The notes under the pieces were generated by a model that worked only from the letters and a program-made list of their open reading frames with translations, was not told the origin of the DNA and did not search any database. A DNA stretch of 64,000 bases from Tessaracoccus palaemonis (GTDB lineage Bacteria > Actinomycetota > Actinomycetes > Propionibacteriales > Propionibacteriaceae). The position numbers were made by a program, and so were the translations under genes. Every line of letters starts with the position of its first letter. Within the stretch, counting starts at the first letter, position 1. Location: assembly GCF_019316905.1 (NCBI RefSeq), contig NZ_CP079216.1:2170001-2234000 (forward strand), in the 5' to 3' direction. Below are positions 27,081-36,694 of this stretch, piece after piece.

Positions 27081-28295
27081 TCACCCGGTCTTTGGCGTTG
27101 GTCGGAAGTTGATGGAGGTTGTCTCCATGATCCAGCCACGGACCGGCTGCTTGTCGGGCGGCGGGTGGCCGGGTGGGGGGATCTCGTCGGGGATGTCACG
27201 CTCGATGGGCAGCCCGTGGCGGTTCGTGAAACGCAGCCCGGCCGGGGAGCCGGGGTTGCCGGTGATGGTGAACTCGCCCTGATGGTGTTCCCGGTGATGC
27301 CTGGGACACAACGAGATCAGCGTGTCCATGTCCGTGGGACCACCCGCTGACCAGTGATACAGGTGATGATTCTCCAGGAACCCGCTCACATTGCAGCCGG
27401 GGAACCGACATCCCCCGTCACGATCCTCGATCAACCGCCTCGTCCGCTCCGGCACGATCCGCATACTCCGACCCACCGAGACCGGCTTCGCATCCTGGGT
27501 CCACACCGGCTTCAACGCGCCGTCACAGGTCAGCTTCTTCATCAGCCGCGACGGCAACGAGCCACGCTTGTTCAACCACCCGTTACCGTCGGCATCCAGA
27601 TGCACCAGCACCCGGTAATGCTCCCTGCGAGACGCCGGCGAAGCCTGATGCAGGCTCCGGGACGCGGTCTCGACGAGGCCGTCGGCCAGCGTCGCCTCCG
27701 TGTCGCCGGCCGTGAACAGCGCATCCTTCGCCTCCCGGATGGCCTGCTCCACCAGCGCCCCATCCAGCGGGTTCGCGTCGAACCGCAACACGAACCGCCC
27801 ATCGCGCACTCCCATCTGCAGCTTCGGCGCGTCATCGACCGGCCGTTCGGGTCCGGGAGGATCCTCCACCGGCCCCGGCGTGCCGGGCTCGAACAGGTAC
27901 TTCGGCAACACCCGCCGCAACTGCGACACCGTCGCGGCCTCCACGAACTCCGTCACCGACTCCGCATACTCCGTGGGCACATGACGCGCCACCACGACCA
28001 GCTGATCAAGACTCACCGTCCCCCGCGCCAGGCGCGCCTCCAACTCGGGAAAGTCGCCCTTCCTCCGGGCCACCGCCACAATGTCCGCGGCATGGGAAGG
28101 CGAGACCGCCGTCATCAACTGCAGCCAATGCTCAGGAGACTTGATCCCACCACCGGACCAGCAGTTGGTCTCCAACACCTCGACCATCAGATCCACCAGA
28201 TCCGCGTTCAGCTGGGCCGCCTGCCCCGCGATCACGCCCGCGCGACGGGAGGCAACCTCCCACGCGTCCGCCCCGGCGTCCCCCAACGAATCCAT
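27081..28295 (-). CDS. DUF222/HNH endonuclease-domain protein
   Basis: A 404-residue protein of the DUF222-HNH family, abundant in actinobacteria and often present in several copies per genome. The DUF222 region (about 15-280) is followed by an HNH nuclease domain with CRFPGCN, ENHHLYHW and CPRHHREHH (about 300-345), giving two Cys pairs for zinc and the catalytic His. ATG 28295 has TACGAT on the minus strand 5 nt upstream. The role is unknown; family members have been proposed as mobile or selfish elements. It lies between the Fic and helicase genes. Confidence 0.92.
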   Translation of the reverse strand: MDSLGDAGADAWEVASRRAGVIAGQAAQLNADLVDLMVEVLETNCWSGGGIKSPEHWLQLMTAVSPSHAADIVAVARRKGDFPELEARLARGTVSLDQLVVVARHVPTEYAESVTEFVEAATVSQLRRVLPKYLFEPGTPGPVEDPPGPERPVDDAPKLQMGVRDGRFVLRFDANPLDGALVEQAIREAKDALFTAGDTEATLADGLVETASRSLHQASPASRREHYRVLVHLDADGNGWLNKRGSLPSRLMKKLTCDGALKPVWTQDAKPVSVGRSMRIVPERTRRLIEDRDGGCRFPGCNVSGFLENHHLYHWSAGGPTDMDTLISLCPRHHREHHQGEFTITGNPGSPAGLRFTNRHGLPIERDIPDEIPPPGHPPPDKQPVRGWIMETTSINFRPTPKTG

Positions 28296-28518
28296 ACCTA
28301 ATCGTACACCCGCACGAATCCAGGGACAAGGGTTCCCACCTCCGAAAAGCGTTCAAAGTCCGGCCTATCTCCCACAGGCGACTCTGTAGGGCACAGAGAT
28401 CTGACCCCTTATGCAGAATGGCGACTCGGCCCTCTGGAAACGGTCGATTCGCGCCAGCATTGCGCCACTGACTTGGCCCAATGCCCCACAGGTTCCGGAT
28501 AACCGGCAGGATGGCTCC
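28296..28518. other. Intergenic gap between HNH and helicase genes
   Basis: The 223 bp between divergent genes hold no clear terminator, tRNA or repeat. The helicase frame is open back to ATG 28411, but that extension is not conserved-looking. Confidence 0.4.
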
Positions 28519-31143
28519 GTGCACAGAATGTGGGTCGGCAGAGGCGGATGGAAACTCTGGCACGACATCGACAGGTTGTCGTTGGCCGTCGGCGACACCT
28601 TCTCCCAGTTCATCGGCCTCGAGGCGACCCGGCTCACCTTACGTCGCGGCTTCATCCGGACGGCACTCGTCGTGGACGGCCGCACGCGACTGAGGGGACT
28701 CCCCCGCGCCGCCGCGCCCGCGGTCCAGGCCGCCATCGACGAGGTGACCCGCCGCGGCAGGCTCGGAGACCAGCTTCCGCTCGCAGTCTCGCGCCGGGCG
28801 GCCTTCCTCCAGTTGATCGACGACCACGTGCGCGCGCAGCGCTGGATCCCCCACGACGCCGCCGCGGCCGCCCTCTCCGGTCTCCCGACCCGCTACGTCC
28901 TCCTGGCTCCTCTACACCCAGCCGATCAACAGGCCCTGCTGCCACGCCTCTCACTCCAGGAGCATGAGACCCTCGCGTTCCTCGACGAGGATCACTGGGC
29001 GCGAGTCGCGGCGGCCAACGACGAGATCCTCCGTCGAGAGCTGCGAGAGAGGAAGCCGTTCTTCGACACGATCGAGAAGTCCCCGCTGACCGCAGAGCAG
29101 GCCTCAGCGGTGGTCTCGTTCGACAACCGGGTACGGGTCATCGCCGCCGCCGGCTCCGGGAAGACCTCGGTCATGGTCGCCCGGGCGGCCTACGCCGTCA
29201 CGCGGGGCATCGTGCCGGCGCAGCGCATTCTGATGCTCGCGTTCAACGCTGACGCCGCCGAGGAACTTCGGGAGCGGGTCACCACGCGCCTCGATGCCCT
29301 CGGGATCTCCTCCGACGGGGTGCTCGCCAGCACCTTCCACTCCTTCGGACTGTCGATCATCGGCGAGGCGACCGGACGCAAGCCCCGCATCGCCCCGTGG
29401 GTGGAGAACGGTAAGGATGTCGCGAAGATCTCCGAGATCGTCGACGCCCTGCGGGACTCCTCCCCCGGCTTCCGCTACAAGTGGGACACCTTCCGGCTCC
29501 TCTACCCCCACATGGCCGACGAGCCGGACGGCGGCGAGCCCGACAGCTACGACCGCGCCACGAGGCTCACGGGTTTCGAGACCTACCGCGGCGAGACCGT
29601 CCGCAGCGAGGGCGAACGGCTCATCGCGAACTGGCTGTTCCTCAACGGCGTCGAGTACGAGTACGAGCACCGCTACGCCCACGACGTCACGGACGCGGAG
29701 CACTCCCAGTACCGGCCGGACTTCTTCTATCCCACCGTCCAGGTGTGGCACGAGCACTGGGCCCTGCGGGCCGACGGCACGCCCCCGGAGAGCTTCACCG
29801 GCTACGCGGAGTCGATGCGGTGGAAGAAACGGATCCACGAGCGGTACGGCACGACGTTGGTGGAGACGACGTGGCATGAGATCGCGGACCTCAGCGGGTT
29901 CGAGTCCCTGGAACGGGATCTCACGAGGCACGGGCTGGAACTCGACTGGAACCCCGACCGACCCATTCCCGGCGCCCCGCCGATGGAGCACGAGCGGCTG
30001 TCGCGCCTCGTGCGTACCTTCATGTCCCACGTGAAGTCAGGCTCGTGGACCCGATCGGACCTGGAGGATCGAATCCGCGACCTCCCGAAGCGTCGCCAGG
30101 CGCGCGCCAGGCTCTTCCTCGACCTGTACTGGCAGGTCCACGACCGGTGGCAGGCCGAGTTGCGAGCCATCGAGGCTGTCGACTTCGACGACATGCTCCT
30201 GCGGGCCGCGGAACTCGTCGAACAGAACCCTCACCTGAGGCGCTGGGATCTCGTCATGGTCGACGAGTTCCAGGACACCAGCCGGGCGCGGGCCCGCCTG
30301 ACGAAGGCCCTCATCACGGGCCCCGACAAGCACCTCCTCGCTGTCGGCGACGACTGGCAGGCCATCAACCGCTTCGCCGGGGCGGATCTCGCCGTGATGA
30401 CCGGCTTCGACGCCTTCTTCGGGCCGGCCGTGACGTGTCGGCTGGAGACGACGTTCCGCTGCACCCAGACGATCGCCGACGTGGCCAGCCGGTTCGTAGC
30501 GCGCAACCCGAGTCAGTTGCGCAAGTCGGTCCGCGCCTCGCGCGGGCCCGGCGGACCGCCCGTGACCGTGGTGCGCCTTCCGAACAGGGAGGCCATCCCC
30601 GCCGCCATCGCCGAGCATCTCACCGAGCTCTCCGAGTCCGCGCCTGGCAGCAGCGTCGACGTGCTCGGCCGCTACCGATTCGAACGCGACCTCCTCCGCC
30701 GCGGCAGCTACCCGGACCTGCGCCTCACCTTCCGTACGATCCACGCGTCGAAGGGGCTGGAGGCCGACTTCGTCGTCCTGCCGAACCTCACCACCGGGAC
30801 ATTCGGCTTCCCCAGCGGGATCGCCGACGACCCGATCCTCACGCTCGCGATGTCCGGCGACGATGGCTTCCCCCACTCGGAGGAGAGGCGCCTCTTCTAC
30901 GTGGCACTGACGCGGGCCCGGCGGGGCGTCACCATCTTCTCGGTGGCAGGTCTTGAGTCGCCGTTCGTGGTGGAACTCCTCCAGGACCCGGGCGTCGTCG
31001 TGAAGAGCCCCGCCGCCGACGTGCATGCGGTCCGGGTCTGTCCGACCTGCGGCGAAGGAACCATGGTCCAGCGGAAGAGCCGGCATGGCCTGTTCCTCGG
31101 CTGCAGCAGGTTCCCGAAGTGCAGGGCCACGGCCAGGCTCTAG
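28519..31143 (+). CDS. UvrD/HelD-like superfamily 1 helicase with nuclease-like insert and zinc ribbon
   Basis: An ATP-dependent DNA helicase of about 874 residues. Walker A is AAAGSGKT (about 209-216) and motif II is VDEFQDTS (about 581), with the C-terminal motif VALTRARRGV. Between the helicase halves lies an insert (about 360-470) with EGERLIANWLF, YRPDFFYP (398) and WKKRIHERYG, reminiscent of a PD-(D/E)XK nuclease fold. The C-terminus has a four-Cys zinc ribbon (CPTCG and FLGCSRFPKC, from about 841). This is the helicase IV-like plan. The start is uncertain: GTG 28519 has AGGAT upstream, and ATG 28528 and 28411 are alternatives. It may repair DNA or act in defence. Confidence 0.88.
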   Translation: MHRMWVGRGGWKLWHDIDRLSLAVGDTFSQFIGLEATRLTLRRGFIRTALVVDGRTRLRGLPRAAAPAVQAAIDEVTRRGRLGDQLPLAVSRRAAFLQLIDDHVRAQRWIPHDAAAAALSGLPTRYVLLAPLHPADQQALLPRLSLQEHETLAFLDEDHWARVAAANDEILRRELRERKPFFDTIEKSPLTAEQASAVVSFDNRVRVIAAAGSGKTSVMVARAAYAVTRGIVPAQRILMLAFNADAAEELRERVTTRLDALGISSDGVLASTFHSFGLSIIGEATGRKPRIAPWVENGKDVAKISEIVDALRDSSPGFRYKWDTFRLLYPHMADEPDGGEPDSYDRATRLTGFETYRGETVRSEGERLIANWLFLNGVEYEYEHRYAHDVTDAEHSQYRPDFFYPTVQVWHEHWALRADGTPPESFTGYAESMRWKKRIHERYGTTLVETTWHEIADLSGFESLERDLTRHGLELDWNPDRPIPGAPPMEHERLSRLVRTFMSHVKSGSWTRSDLEDRIRDLPKRRQARARLFLDLYWQVHDRWQAELRAIEAVDFDDMLLRAAELVEQNPHLRRWDLVMVDEFQDTSRARARLTKALITGPDKHLLAVGDDWQAINRFAGADLAVMTGFDAFFGPAVTCRLETTFRCTQTIADVASRFVARNPSQLRKSVRASRGPGGPPVTVVRLPNREAIPAAIAEHLTELSESAPGSSVDVLGRYRFERDLLRRGSYPDLRLTFRTIHASKGLEADFVVLPNLTTGTFGFPSGIADDPILTLAMSGDDGFPHSEERRLFYVALTRARRGVTIFSVAGLESPFVVELLQDPGVVVKSPAADVHAVRVCPTCGEGTMVQRKSRHGLFLGCSRFPKCRATARL

Positions 31144-31213
31144 CTGCCTCGACCACCGGAGAGCGCACCCAGCGGGCCGGATAATGCGACAAACGCCTGA
31201 CCCAGGAGCCACC

Positions 31214-31477
31214 ATGACCGTCTTCCGCACCGTCCTCGCCGCCACGGGCGGCAACAACGTCGGCATCGAGGTGCCCGAGGACATCCTCCTGGCCTTCGGG
31301 CGCGGAAAGCGCGTGCCCGTCATCGTGACGATCGACGGCGACTACACCTACACGACGACCACCGGCGTGATGGGCGGCCGTTACCTCGTCTCGTTCAACG
31401 CGGAGACCAGGAAGAAGACCGGTCGCGGCGCGGGCGACGAGGTCGAGGTGGAACTGGTGGTCGACCCCGACCGCTGA
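31214..31477 (+). CDS. DUF1905 domain protein
   Basis: An 87-residue stand-alone DUF1905 domain, a small beta-barrel-like fold usually fused N-terminal to a YdeI/OmpD-associated domain. Diagnostic features are IEVPEDILLAFGRGKRVPV in the middle and an AGDEVEVELVVD end. No YdeI partner follows. CAGGAG precedes ATG 31214. The function is unknown. It is on the same strand as the helicase (70 bp away) and the MMPL gene. Confidence 0.85.
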   Translation: MTVFRTVLAATGGNNVGIEVPEDILLAFGRGKRVPVIVTIDGDYTYTTTTGVMGGRYLVSFNAETRKKTGRGAGDEVEVELVVDPDR

Positions 31478-31543
31478 GCGACACGCGTACGCGGTCCGCG
31501 GAAGAACAGGCGCCATGGTGGGCCAAGGTGGTTCAATCCCCTT

Positions 31544-33694
31544 GTGAACACCACCACCCGACGCCTGCGCATCGCGATCCCCGCCATCCTCGTGCTCCTC
31601 TGGTTCGTGGCCGCTGGCATCGGCGGACCGTACTTCGGCAAGGTCGACGAGGTCGCACAGAACGACCAGAGCACGTTCCTGCCGTCGTCGGCCGAGTCGA
31701 CGGTCGTCGGCGAGCGGTACCTGGACTTCGTCGGCTCGGAGTCGATCCCGGCCATCGTGATCGTCACCGGCGAGGAGAAGCTCACCGAAGAGCAGCTGGC
31801 CTCCCTCAACACGCTCGCCGAGGACCTGGGCGACGAGCCCAACGTGGTGTCGTCCTCCCCCGCCGTCGCGTCGGAGGACGGGCTCGCCGCCGAGCTGTTC
31901 GTCGGCCTCGACACCGACGCGGACATCTCCGAGGCAGTCGACGAACTCCGGGCCACCATCACCGACGAGCTCCCCGACGGCCTCACCTTCAACATCACCG
32001 GACCCGCCGGGTTCACCGCCGACCTCGTCACGGCCTTCGGCGGCATCGACGGCATCCTGCTGATCACGGCGCTGGGCCTGGTGCTGGTGATCCTGCTCGT
32101 CGTCTACCGCTCGATCGTGCTGCCGTTCGCAGTGCTCGCCACCAGCATGTTCGCGCTGTGCGTCGCGCTGCTCGTGAACTGGTGGCTGGCCAAGTGGGAC
32201 ATCCTGACGCTGACCGGCCAGACGCAGGGCATCCTGTTCATCCTCGTGATCGGCGCCGCCACCGACTACTCGCTGCTCTACACGGCCCGCTACGCGGAGG
32301 CACTGCGCCGCCACCGGCACCGCGGCGACGCCACGCGCTCCGCGCTGAAGGGCGTCCTCGAGCCGATCCTCGCCTCGGGCGGCACCGTCATCGCGGGCCT
32401 GCTCTGCCTGCTGCTGAGCGACCTCGGGTCCAACCGGTCGCTCGGCCCCGTCGCCGCCATCGGCATCGTGTTCGCCATGCTGTCCGCTCTGACGCTGCTG
32501 CCCAGCATCCTGTACCTGCTCGGCCGCTCGGCCTACTGGCCCCGGCGTCCGAAGTACGACCCCGACCGCAGCGACGACCAGCAGGTCCACACCGGCATCT
32601 ACGCCAAGGCGGGCGAGTTCGTCTCCCGCCGACCGCGCACGGTGTGGATCGTCTGCGCCCTGCTGCTGGCCGCCGGCGCCGCGTTCGTTCCGACGCTGAA
32701 GGCCGACGGTGTGCCGACCAGCGAGTACGTGCTCGGCTTCTCCGATGCCCGCGAGGGCCAGGACCGCCTGAGCGAGCACTTCCCCGGCGGCTCCGGCGCC
32801 CCGGCCTATGTCCTGACCGACGAGGGCAACCTGCAGGACGTCACCGACAAGCTGCTGGCCGCCGACGGCGTCGACTCCGTCGCCGTCGTGGCGAAGGACT
32901 CCCCCTCCGGGCAGGCCGAGGTGACCTCCGACGGGGTCCAGTCGCTGATCCCGGGCCAGCCCGCGCCCGCGCCGACCGTCTCCGAGGGTCAGGTGATGCT
33001 GCTCGCGACCCTGGCCGACGCGCCCGACTCCGACGAGGCCGTCGAGACCATCCGCGAGCTCCGCACGGAGCTGGCCGGCACGGCCCAGCTCGGCGGCGAC
33101 ACCGCCACGGACGTCGACACCCGCGACACCAACGAGCACGACCGGGCGCTGATCATCCCGATCGTGCTGGCCGTGATCCTGGTGATCCTGATCGCGCTGC
33201 TGCGCAGCGTCGTCGCCCCGCTGCTACTCATCGCGACCACGGCCCTGAGCTTCGGCACCGCGATGGGCACCGCGGCCCTGGTGTTCAACCACGTGTTCAA
33301 GTTCCCGGGCGCCGACCCGTCCGTACCGCTGTACGGGTTCGTGTTCCTCGTCGCGCTCGGCATCGACTACAACATCTTCCTGATGACCCGCGTGCGCGAG
33401 GAGTCCCGGCGCCACGGCACCCGCGAGGGCATCCTGCGCGGGCTCGCCGTCACGGGCGGCGTCATCACGTCGGCCGGCCTCGTGCTCGCCGCGACCTTCG
33501 CCGCGCTGGCCGTCATCCCGATCCTCTTCCTGGCGCAGCTCGCGTTCATCGTCGCGTTCGGCGTGCTGCTCGACACGTTCGTCGTGCGGACGCTGCTGGT
33601 GCCGGCGCTGGTCTACGACATCGGGCCGGCCGTGTGGTGGCCGTCGAAGCTGGCCCGCGACGAGGCCGCTGCTAAGGGGCGACACGCCGCCTGA
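31544..33694 (+). CDS. MMPL-family transporter (RND superfamily)
   Basis: A 716-residue membrane protein with the MMPL plan: TM1, a large outer loop, five helices, then the same again. Paired intramembrane signatures are ATDYSLLYTARYAEAL in the first half and GIDYNIFLMTRVREE in the second, whose Asp-Tyr pairs carry protons. Actinobacterial relatives export lipids or drugs; the substrate is unknown here. The start GTG 31544 has TTCAAT 6 nt upstream, a weak leaderless -10. No TetR regulator is adjacent, unlike many MMPL genes. Confidence 0.92.
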   Translation: MNTTTRRLRIAIPAILVLLWFVAAGIGGPYFGKVDEVAQNDQSTFLPSSAESTVVGERYLDFVGSESIPAIVIVTGEEKLTEEQLASLNTLAEDLGDEPNVVSSSPAVASEDGLAAELFVGLDTDADISEAVDELRATITDELPDGLTFNITGPAGFTADLVTAFGGIDGILLITALGLVLVILLVVYRSIVLPFAVLATSMFALCVALLVNWWLAKWDILTLTGQTQGILFILVIGAATDYSLLYTARYAEALRRHRHRGDATRSALKGVLEPILASGGTVIAGLLCLLLSDLGSNRSLGPVAAIGIVFAMLSALTLLPSILYLLGRSAYWPRRPKYDPDRSDDQQVHTGIYAKAGEFVSRRPRTVWIVCALLLAAGAAFVPTLKADGVPTSEYVLGFSDAREGQDRLSEHFPGGSGAPAYVLTDEGNLQDVTDKLLAADGVDSVAVVAKDSPSGQAEVTSDGVQSLIPGQPAPAPTVSEGQVMLLATLADAPDSDEAVETIRELRTELAGTAQLGGDTATDVDTRDTNEHDRALIIPIVLAVILVILIALLRSVVAPLLLIATTALSFGTAMGTAALVFNHVFKFPGADPSVPLYGFVFLVALGIDYNIFLMTRVREESRRHGTREGILRGLAVTGGVITSAGLVLAATFAALAVIPILFLAQLAFIVAFGVLLDTFVVRTLLVPALVYDIGPAVWWPSKLARDEAAAKGRHAA

Positions 33695-33726
33695 CCGGGG
33701 CCGCCCCCGGCACTAAGGTGGGGCCC

Positions 33727-34701
33727 ATGATCAAGGCTGTTGTGGTGCGTGAATCCGGCGTCGCTCTCGAGGAGGTCGACGAGGAGTTCCTCGGCGACGG
33801 CGGCATCGTCGTCGACGTCGCCTACAGCGACCTCAACTACAAGGACGGCCTCGCCGTGACGGGACGCCCGGGCGTCGTGCGCACCATGCCCCTGATCGCG
33901 GGCATCGACGTCGTCGGCAAGGTCGCGGAGTCGAACGACCCGCGCTGGAGCCCCGGCGACTGGCTCGTCCTCAACGGCGCCGGCCAGTCCGAGACCCGGC
34001 ACGGTGGCTTCGCCCAGCGGGCGCACGTCGAGCCGACGTACGCCGTCGCGCTGCCCGACGGCATCTCGCCCGAGCGCGCCGCAGCCCTCGGCACCGCCGG
34101 CTACACCGCGGCGCTCGCCGTGCTGCGCATCGTCAGCGAGGGCGCCAAGCCCGAGGACGGCCCCGTACTGGTGACCGGCGCGACGGGCGGCGTCGGGTCG
34201 ATCGCGACCATGCTGCTCGCCTCCGCGGGCTTCGAGGTCGCCGCCGTGACGGGACGCGTCGAGAGCCACGAGGACTACCTCCACACGTTGGGCGCGACGC
34301 AGATAGTGCCCCGCAGCGAGTTCGAGGAGAAGGGCCGCCCGCTGCAGAAGGCGACCTACGCGGGCGTCGTCGACTCGGTCGGCGGGCAGGTGCTGGCCAA
34401 CGCGATCGCCCGCACGCAGCCCGGCGGCACGGTCTCCGCCTGCGGCCTCGCCGGCTCGGCCGCCCTGCCGGCCACCGTCATGCCCTTCATCCTGCGCGGC
34501 GTCACCCTGGCCGGCATCGACTCCGTGTGGGCCTCGCTCGAGGACCGCGCCGACGCCTGGCGCATCCTGGCCCGCGGCGTCGACCCGGAGCTGCTCGACG
34601 ACATCACCACGACCATCACGCTGGACCAGGTCATCGACGCGGGCGCGCAGCTGCTGGACGGCAAGCTGCACGGGCGGACGCTGGTGCGCATCGCCGACTG
34701 A
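33727..34701 (+). CDS. MDR-family oxidoreductase, YhdH/AcuI type (acryloyl-CoA reductase-like)
   Basis: A 324-residue zinc-independent medium-chain dehydrogenase/reductase. The N-terminal GroES-like fold (SDLNYKDGLAVTG, about 39-51) is followed by a Rossmann domain with VTGATGGVGSIA (about 149-160). This matches YhdH/YhfP quinone-oxidoreductase-like proteins, including AcuI, which reduces acryloyl-CoA to propionyl-CoA with NADPH. Such a role would fit propionate metabolism or acrylate detoxification but is inference. ATG 33727 follows AAGGTGGGG. Confidence 0.88.
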   Translation: MIKAVVVRESGVALEEVDEEFLGDGGIVVDVAYSDLNYKDGLAVTGRPGVVRTMPLIAGIDVVGKVAESNDPRWSPGDWLVLNGAGQSETRHGGFAQRAHVEPTYAVALPDGISPERAAALGTAGYTAALAVLRIVSEGAKPEDGPVLVTGATGGVGSIATMLLASAGFEVAAVTGRVESHEDYLHTLGATQIVPRSEFEEKGRPLQKATYAGVVDSVGGQVLANAIARTQPGGTVSACGLAGSAALPATVMPFILRGVTLAGIDSVWASLEDRADAWRILARGVDPELLDDITTTITLDQVIDAGAQLLDGKLHGRTLVRIAD

Positions 34702-34745
34702 TGCTTCAGATCCCGAATAGCTAAGAAAAACTTCTTGGTCCTTTT

Positions 34746-34775
34746 TTGGAACCAATCCAGATTAACCGCTAGTCT
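34746..34775 (+). promoter_or_regulatory. fur-katA promoter
   Basis: TTGGAA (-35, 34746-34751), an 18-bp spacer and TAGTCT (-10, 34770-34775), then 6 nt to ATG 34782, so a leaderless fur transcript. Just upstream are AAGAA/TTCTT arms and TTGGT/ACCAA arms around the -35, an AT-rich stretch suitable as a Fur operator. Confidence 0.6.
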
Positions 34776-34781
34776 GGGGTC

Positions 34782-35210
34782 ATGACCGATTGGCCGACCC
34801 TTCTGCGTGACGCGGGACTCCGCGTCACCGCCGGCAGGCTCGCCGTGCTCACCGAGCTCGAGTCCGGAGACCATCTGGGCGTCGGTGAGATCACGGACGC
34901 CGTCCGCTCCCGCATCGGCAGCGCCTCCACGCAGGCCGTCTACGACGTGCTCGCCGCGCTGCACGACGCCCACCTCATCCGGCGCGTAGAGCCCGCGGGC
35001 CACAGCCCCCGCTACGAGCTCGAGACGAGCGACAACCACCACCACCTGATGTGCCGCCGCTGCGGCGCCATGCGCAACGTCGCGTGCGTGACCGGTCATG
35101 CCCCCTGCCTGTCCCCCAGCGAGACGGGAGGCTTCGTCGTCGACGAGGCCGAGCTCGTCTTCTGGGGACTGTGTCCGAGCTGCCAGGAAGACACTGAGGA
35201 GAAACGATGA
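34782..35210 (+). CDS. Fur-family regulator (FurA/CatR type)
   Basis: A 142-residue ferric-uptake-regulator homologue. The N-terminal winged helix (about 1-80) precedes a metal-binding dimerisation domain with [12 protein letters not shown] (about 85-97) and a C-terminal CPSC pair for structural zinc. It is followed with a 4-bp overlap by katA, the FurA/KatA arrangement in which the regulator represses catalase and itself and is inactivated by peroxide. Its upstream AT-rich inverted repeats are the probable autoregulatory site. Confidence 0.92.
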   Translation: MTDWPTLLRDAGLRVTAGRLAVLTELESGDHLGVGEITDAVRSRIGSASTQAVYDVLAALHDAHLIRRVEPAGHSPRYELETSDNHHHLMCRRCGAMRNVACVTGHAPCLSPSETGGFVVDEAELVFWGLCPSCQEDTEEKR

Positions 35211-36688
35211 CCTGCCCCTACCGCGACGGCATGCACGATCCCGCCACCCCCTCGACCCGCCTGAACGGAGCGCCCGCCGACTCCGACCAGCACTCCCTGA
35301 CCGTCGGCAACGACGGCCCAATCGTTCTGCACGACGTCCACCTGGTCGAGCAGCTGGCCCACTTCAACCGCGAGCGCGTCGCCGAGCGCAGCCCGCACGC
35401 GAAGGGCTCCGGCGCCTTCGGCACCTTCACCGTGACGCAGGACGTGACCGCCTACACCAAGGCGGCGGCCTTCCAGCCGGGCGCGAAGTCCCAGATGCTG
35501 GCCCGCTTCTCGACCGTGGCCGGCGAGCAGGGCTCCCCCGACACCTGGCGCGACGTGCGCGGCTTCTCCGTGCGCTTCTACTCCAGCGAGGGCAACCTCG
35601 ACATCGTCGGGAACAACACTCCGGTGTTCTTCCTGCGCGACCCGCTGAAGTTCCCGCACTTCATCCGCTCGCAGAAGCGCCTCCCCTCCTCGGGCCTGCG
35701 CGACGCCACCATGCAGTGGGACTTCTGGACCGCCTCCCCCGAGTCGGCGCACCAGGTCACCTACCTGATGGGCGACCGCGGCCTGCCGGCCACCTGGCGC
35801 CACATGCACGGCTTCTCGTCCCACACCTACATGTGGGTCAACGCCGAGGGCGAGAGGTTCTGGGTCAAGTACCACTGGCGCTCCAACCAGGGCGAGGTCA
35901 ACCTCACGAACGAGGAGGCCGAGAAGCTGGCCGGCGCCGACGCCGACGCGCACCGCCGCGACCTCTACGACGCGATCGAGCGCGGCGAGTTCCCGAGCTG
36001 GACGCTGCACATGCAGGTCATGCCCTACGCCGAGGCGAATCACTACCGCTTCAACCCGTTCGACCTCACCAAGACCTGGTCCCAGAAGGACTACCCGCTG
36101 GTCGAGGTGGGCGTCATGGAACTCAACGAGAACCCGACGAACTTCTACGCGCAGATCGAGCAGGCGGCCTTCTCCCCGTCGAACATGATCCCCGGCACGG
36201 GCATCTCGCCTGACAAGATGCTGATGGCCCGCGTGTTCTCCTACCCGGACGCCCAGCGCGCCCGCATCGGAGCCAACTTCCACCAGCTGCCGGTCAACCA
36301 GCCGATCACCGCGGTCAACAACTACGCGGACCAGGGCCACATGCAGTACCAGCACACCGGTGGCGCGCCCGTCTACCAGCCCAACAGCTTCGGCCGGATG
36401 TTCTCCGACGCGCAGGGCCGGGCGGAGGAGGGCTGGGAGGCCGACGGCCCGCTCGTCCGCGCCGCCGCCACCCTGCACGCCGAGGACGACGACTGGGGTC
36501 AGGCGCGCACGCTGCTGACCGAGGTCTTCGACGACGAGCAGCGTGACCGCTTCGTCGACACGGTCTCCAGTGCCCTCAGCGGTATCACGGACGCCGAGGT
36601 CATGGCGCGCGCGCTGCAGTACTGGAGGAACGTCGACGAGACCGTCGGAGGCCGGATCGAGGCGAAGCTCAGCGGCGGAGGCGCCTGA
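35207..36688 (+). CDS. katA: Heme catalase (monofunctional)
   Basis: Converts hydrogen peroxide to water and oxygen. The 493-residue clade III-sized enzyme has the active-site His in [15 protein letters not shown] (H64), the Asn in [11 protein letters not shown] (N137) and the proximal heme Tyr in [12 protein letters not shown] (Y346); spacing matches bovine catalase closely. ATG 35207 has GAGGAG before it and overlaps fur by 4 bp, so the pair is one operon under Fur-type peroxide control. Confidence 0.97.
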   Translation: MTCPYRDGMHDPATPSTRLNGAPADSDQHSLTVGNDGPIVLHDVHLVEQLAHFNRERVAERSPHAKGSGAFGTFTVTQDVTAYTKAAAFQPGAKSQMLARFSTVAGEQGSPDTWRDVRGFSVRFYSSEGNLDIVGNNTPVFFLRDPLKFPHFIRSQKRLPSSGLRDATMQWDFWTASPESAHQVTYLMGDRGLPATWRHMHGFSSHTYMWVNAEGERFWVKYHWRSNQGEVNLTNEEAEKLAGADADAHRRDLYDAIERGEFPSWTLHMQVMPYAEANHYRFNPFDLTKTWSQKDYPLVEVGVMELNENPTNFYAQIEQAAFSPSNMIPGTGISPDKMLMARVFSYPDAQRARIGANFHQLPVNQPITAVNNYADQGHMQYQHTGGAPVYQPNSFGRMFSDAQGRAEEGWEADGPLVRAAATLHAEDDDWGQARTLLTEVFDDEQRDRFVDTVSSALSGITDAEVMARALQYWRNVDETVGGRIEAKLSGGGA

Positions 36689-36694
36689 CCGGGG

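Noticed and set aside
22178-31143. Prophage or integrative element
   Set aside because: No integrase, tRNA attachment site, capsid or tail genes were seen; only loosely associated defence-like genes.
31525-31545. GGTTCAATCCC resembling a tRNA T-loop
   Set aside because: No acceptor or anticodon stem can be drawn around it; the bases are better explained by a -10 box before the MMPL start.
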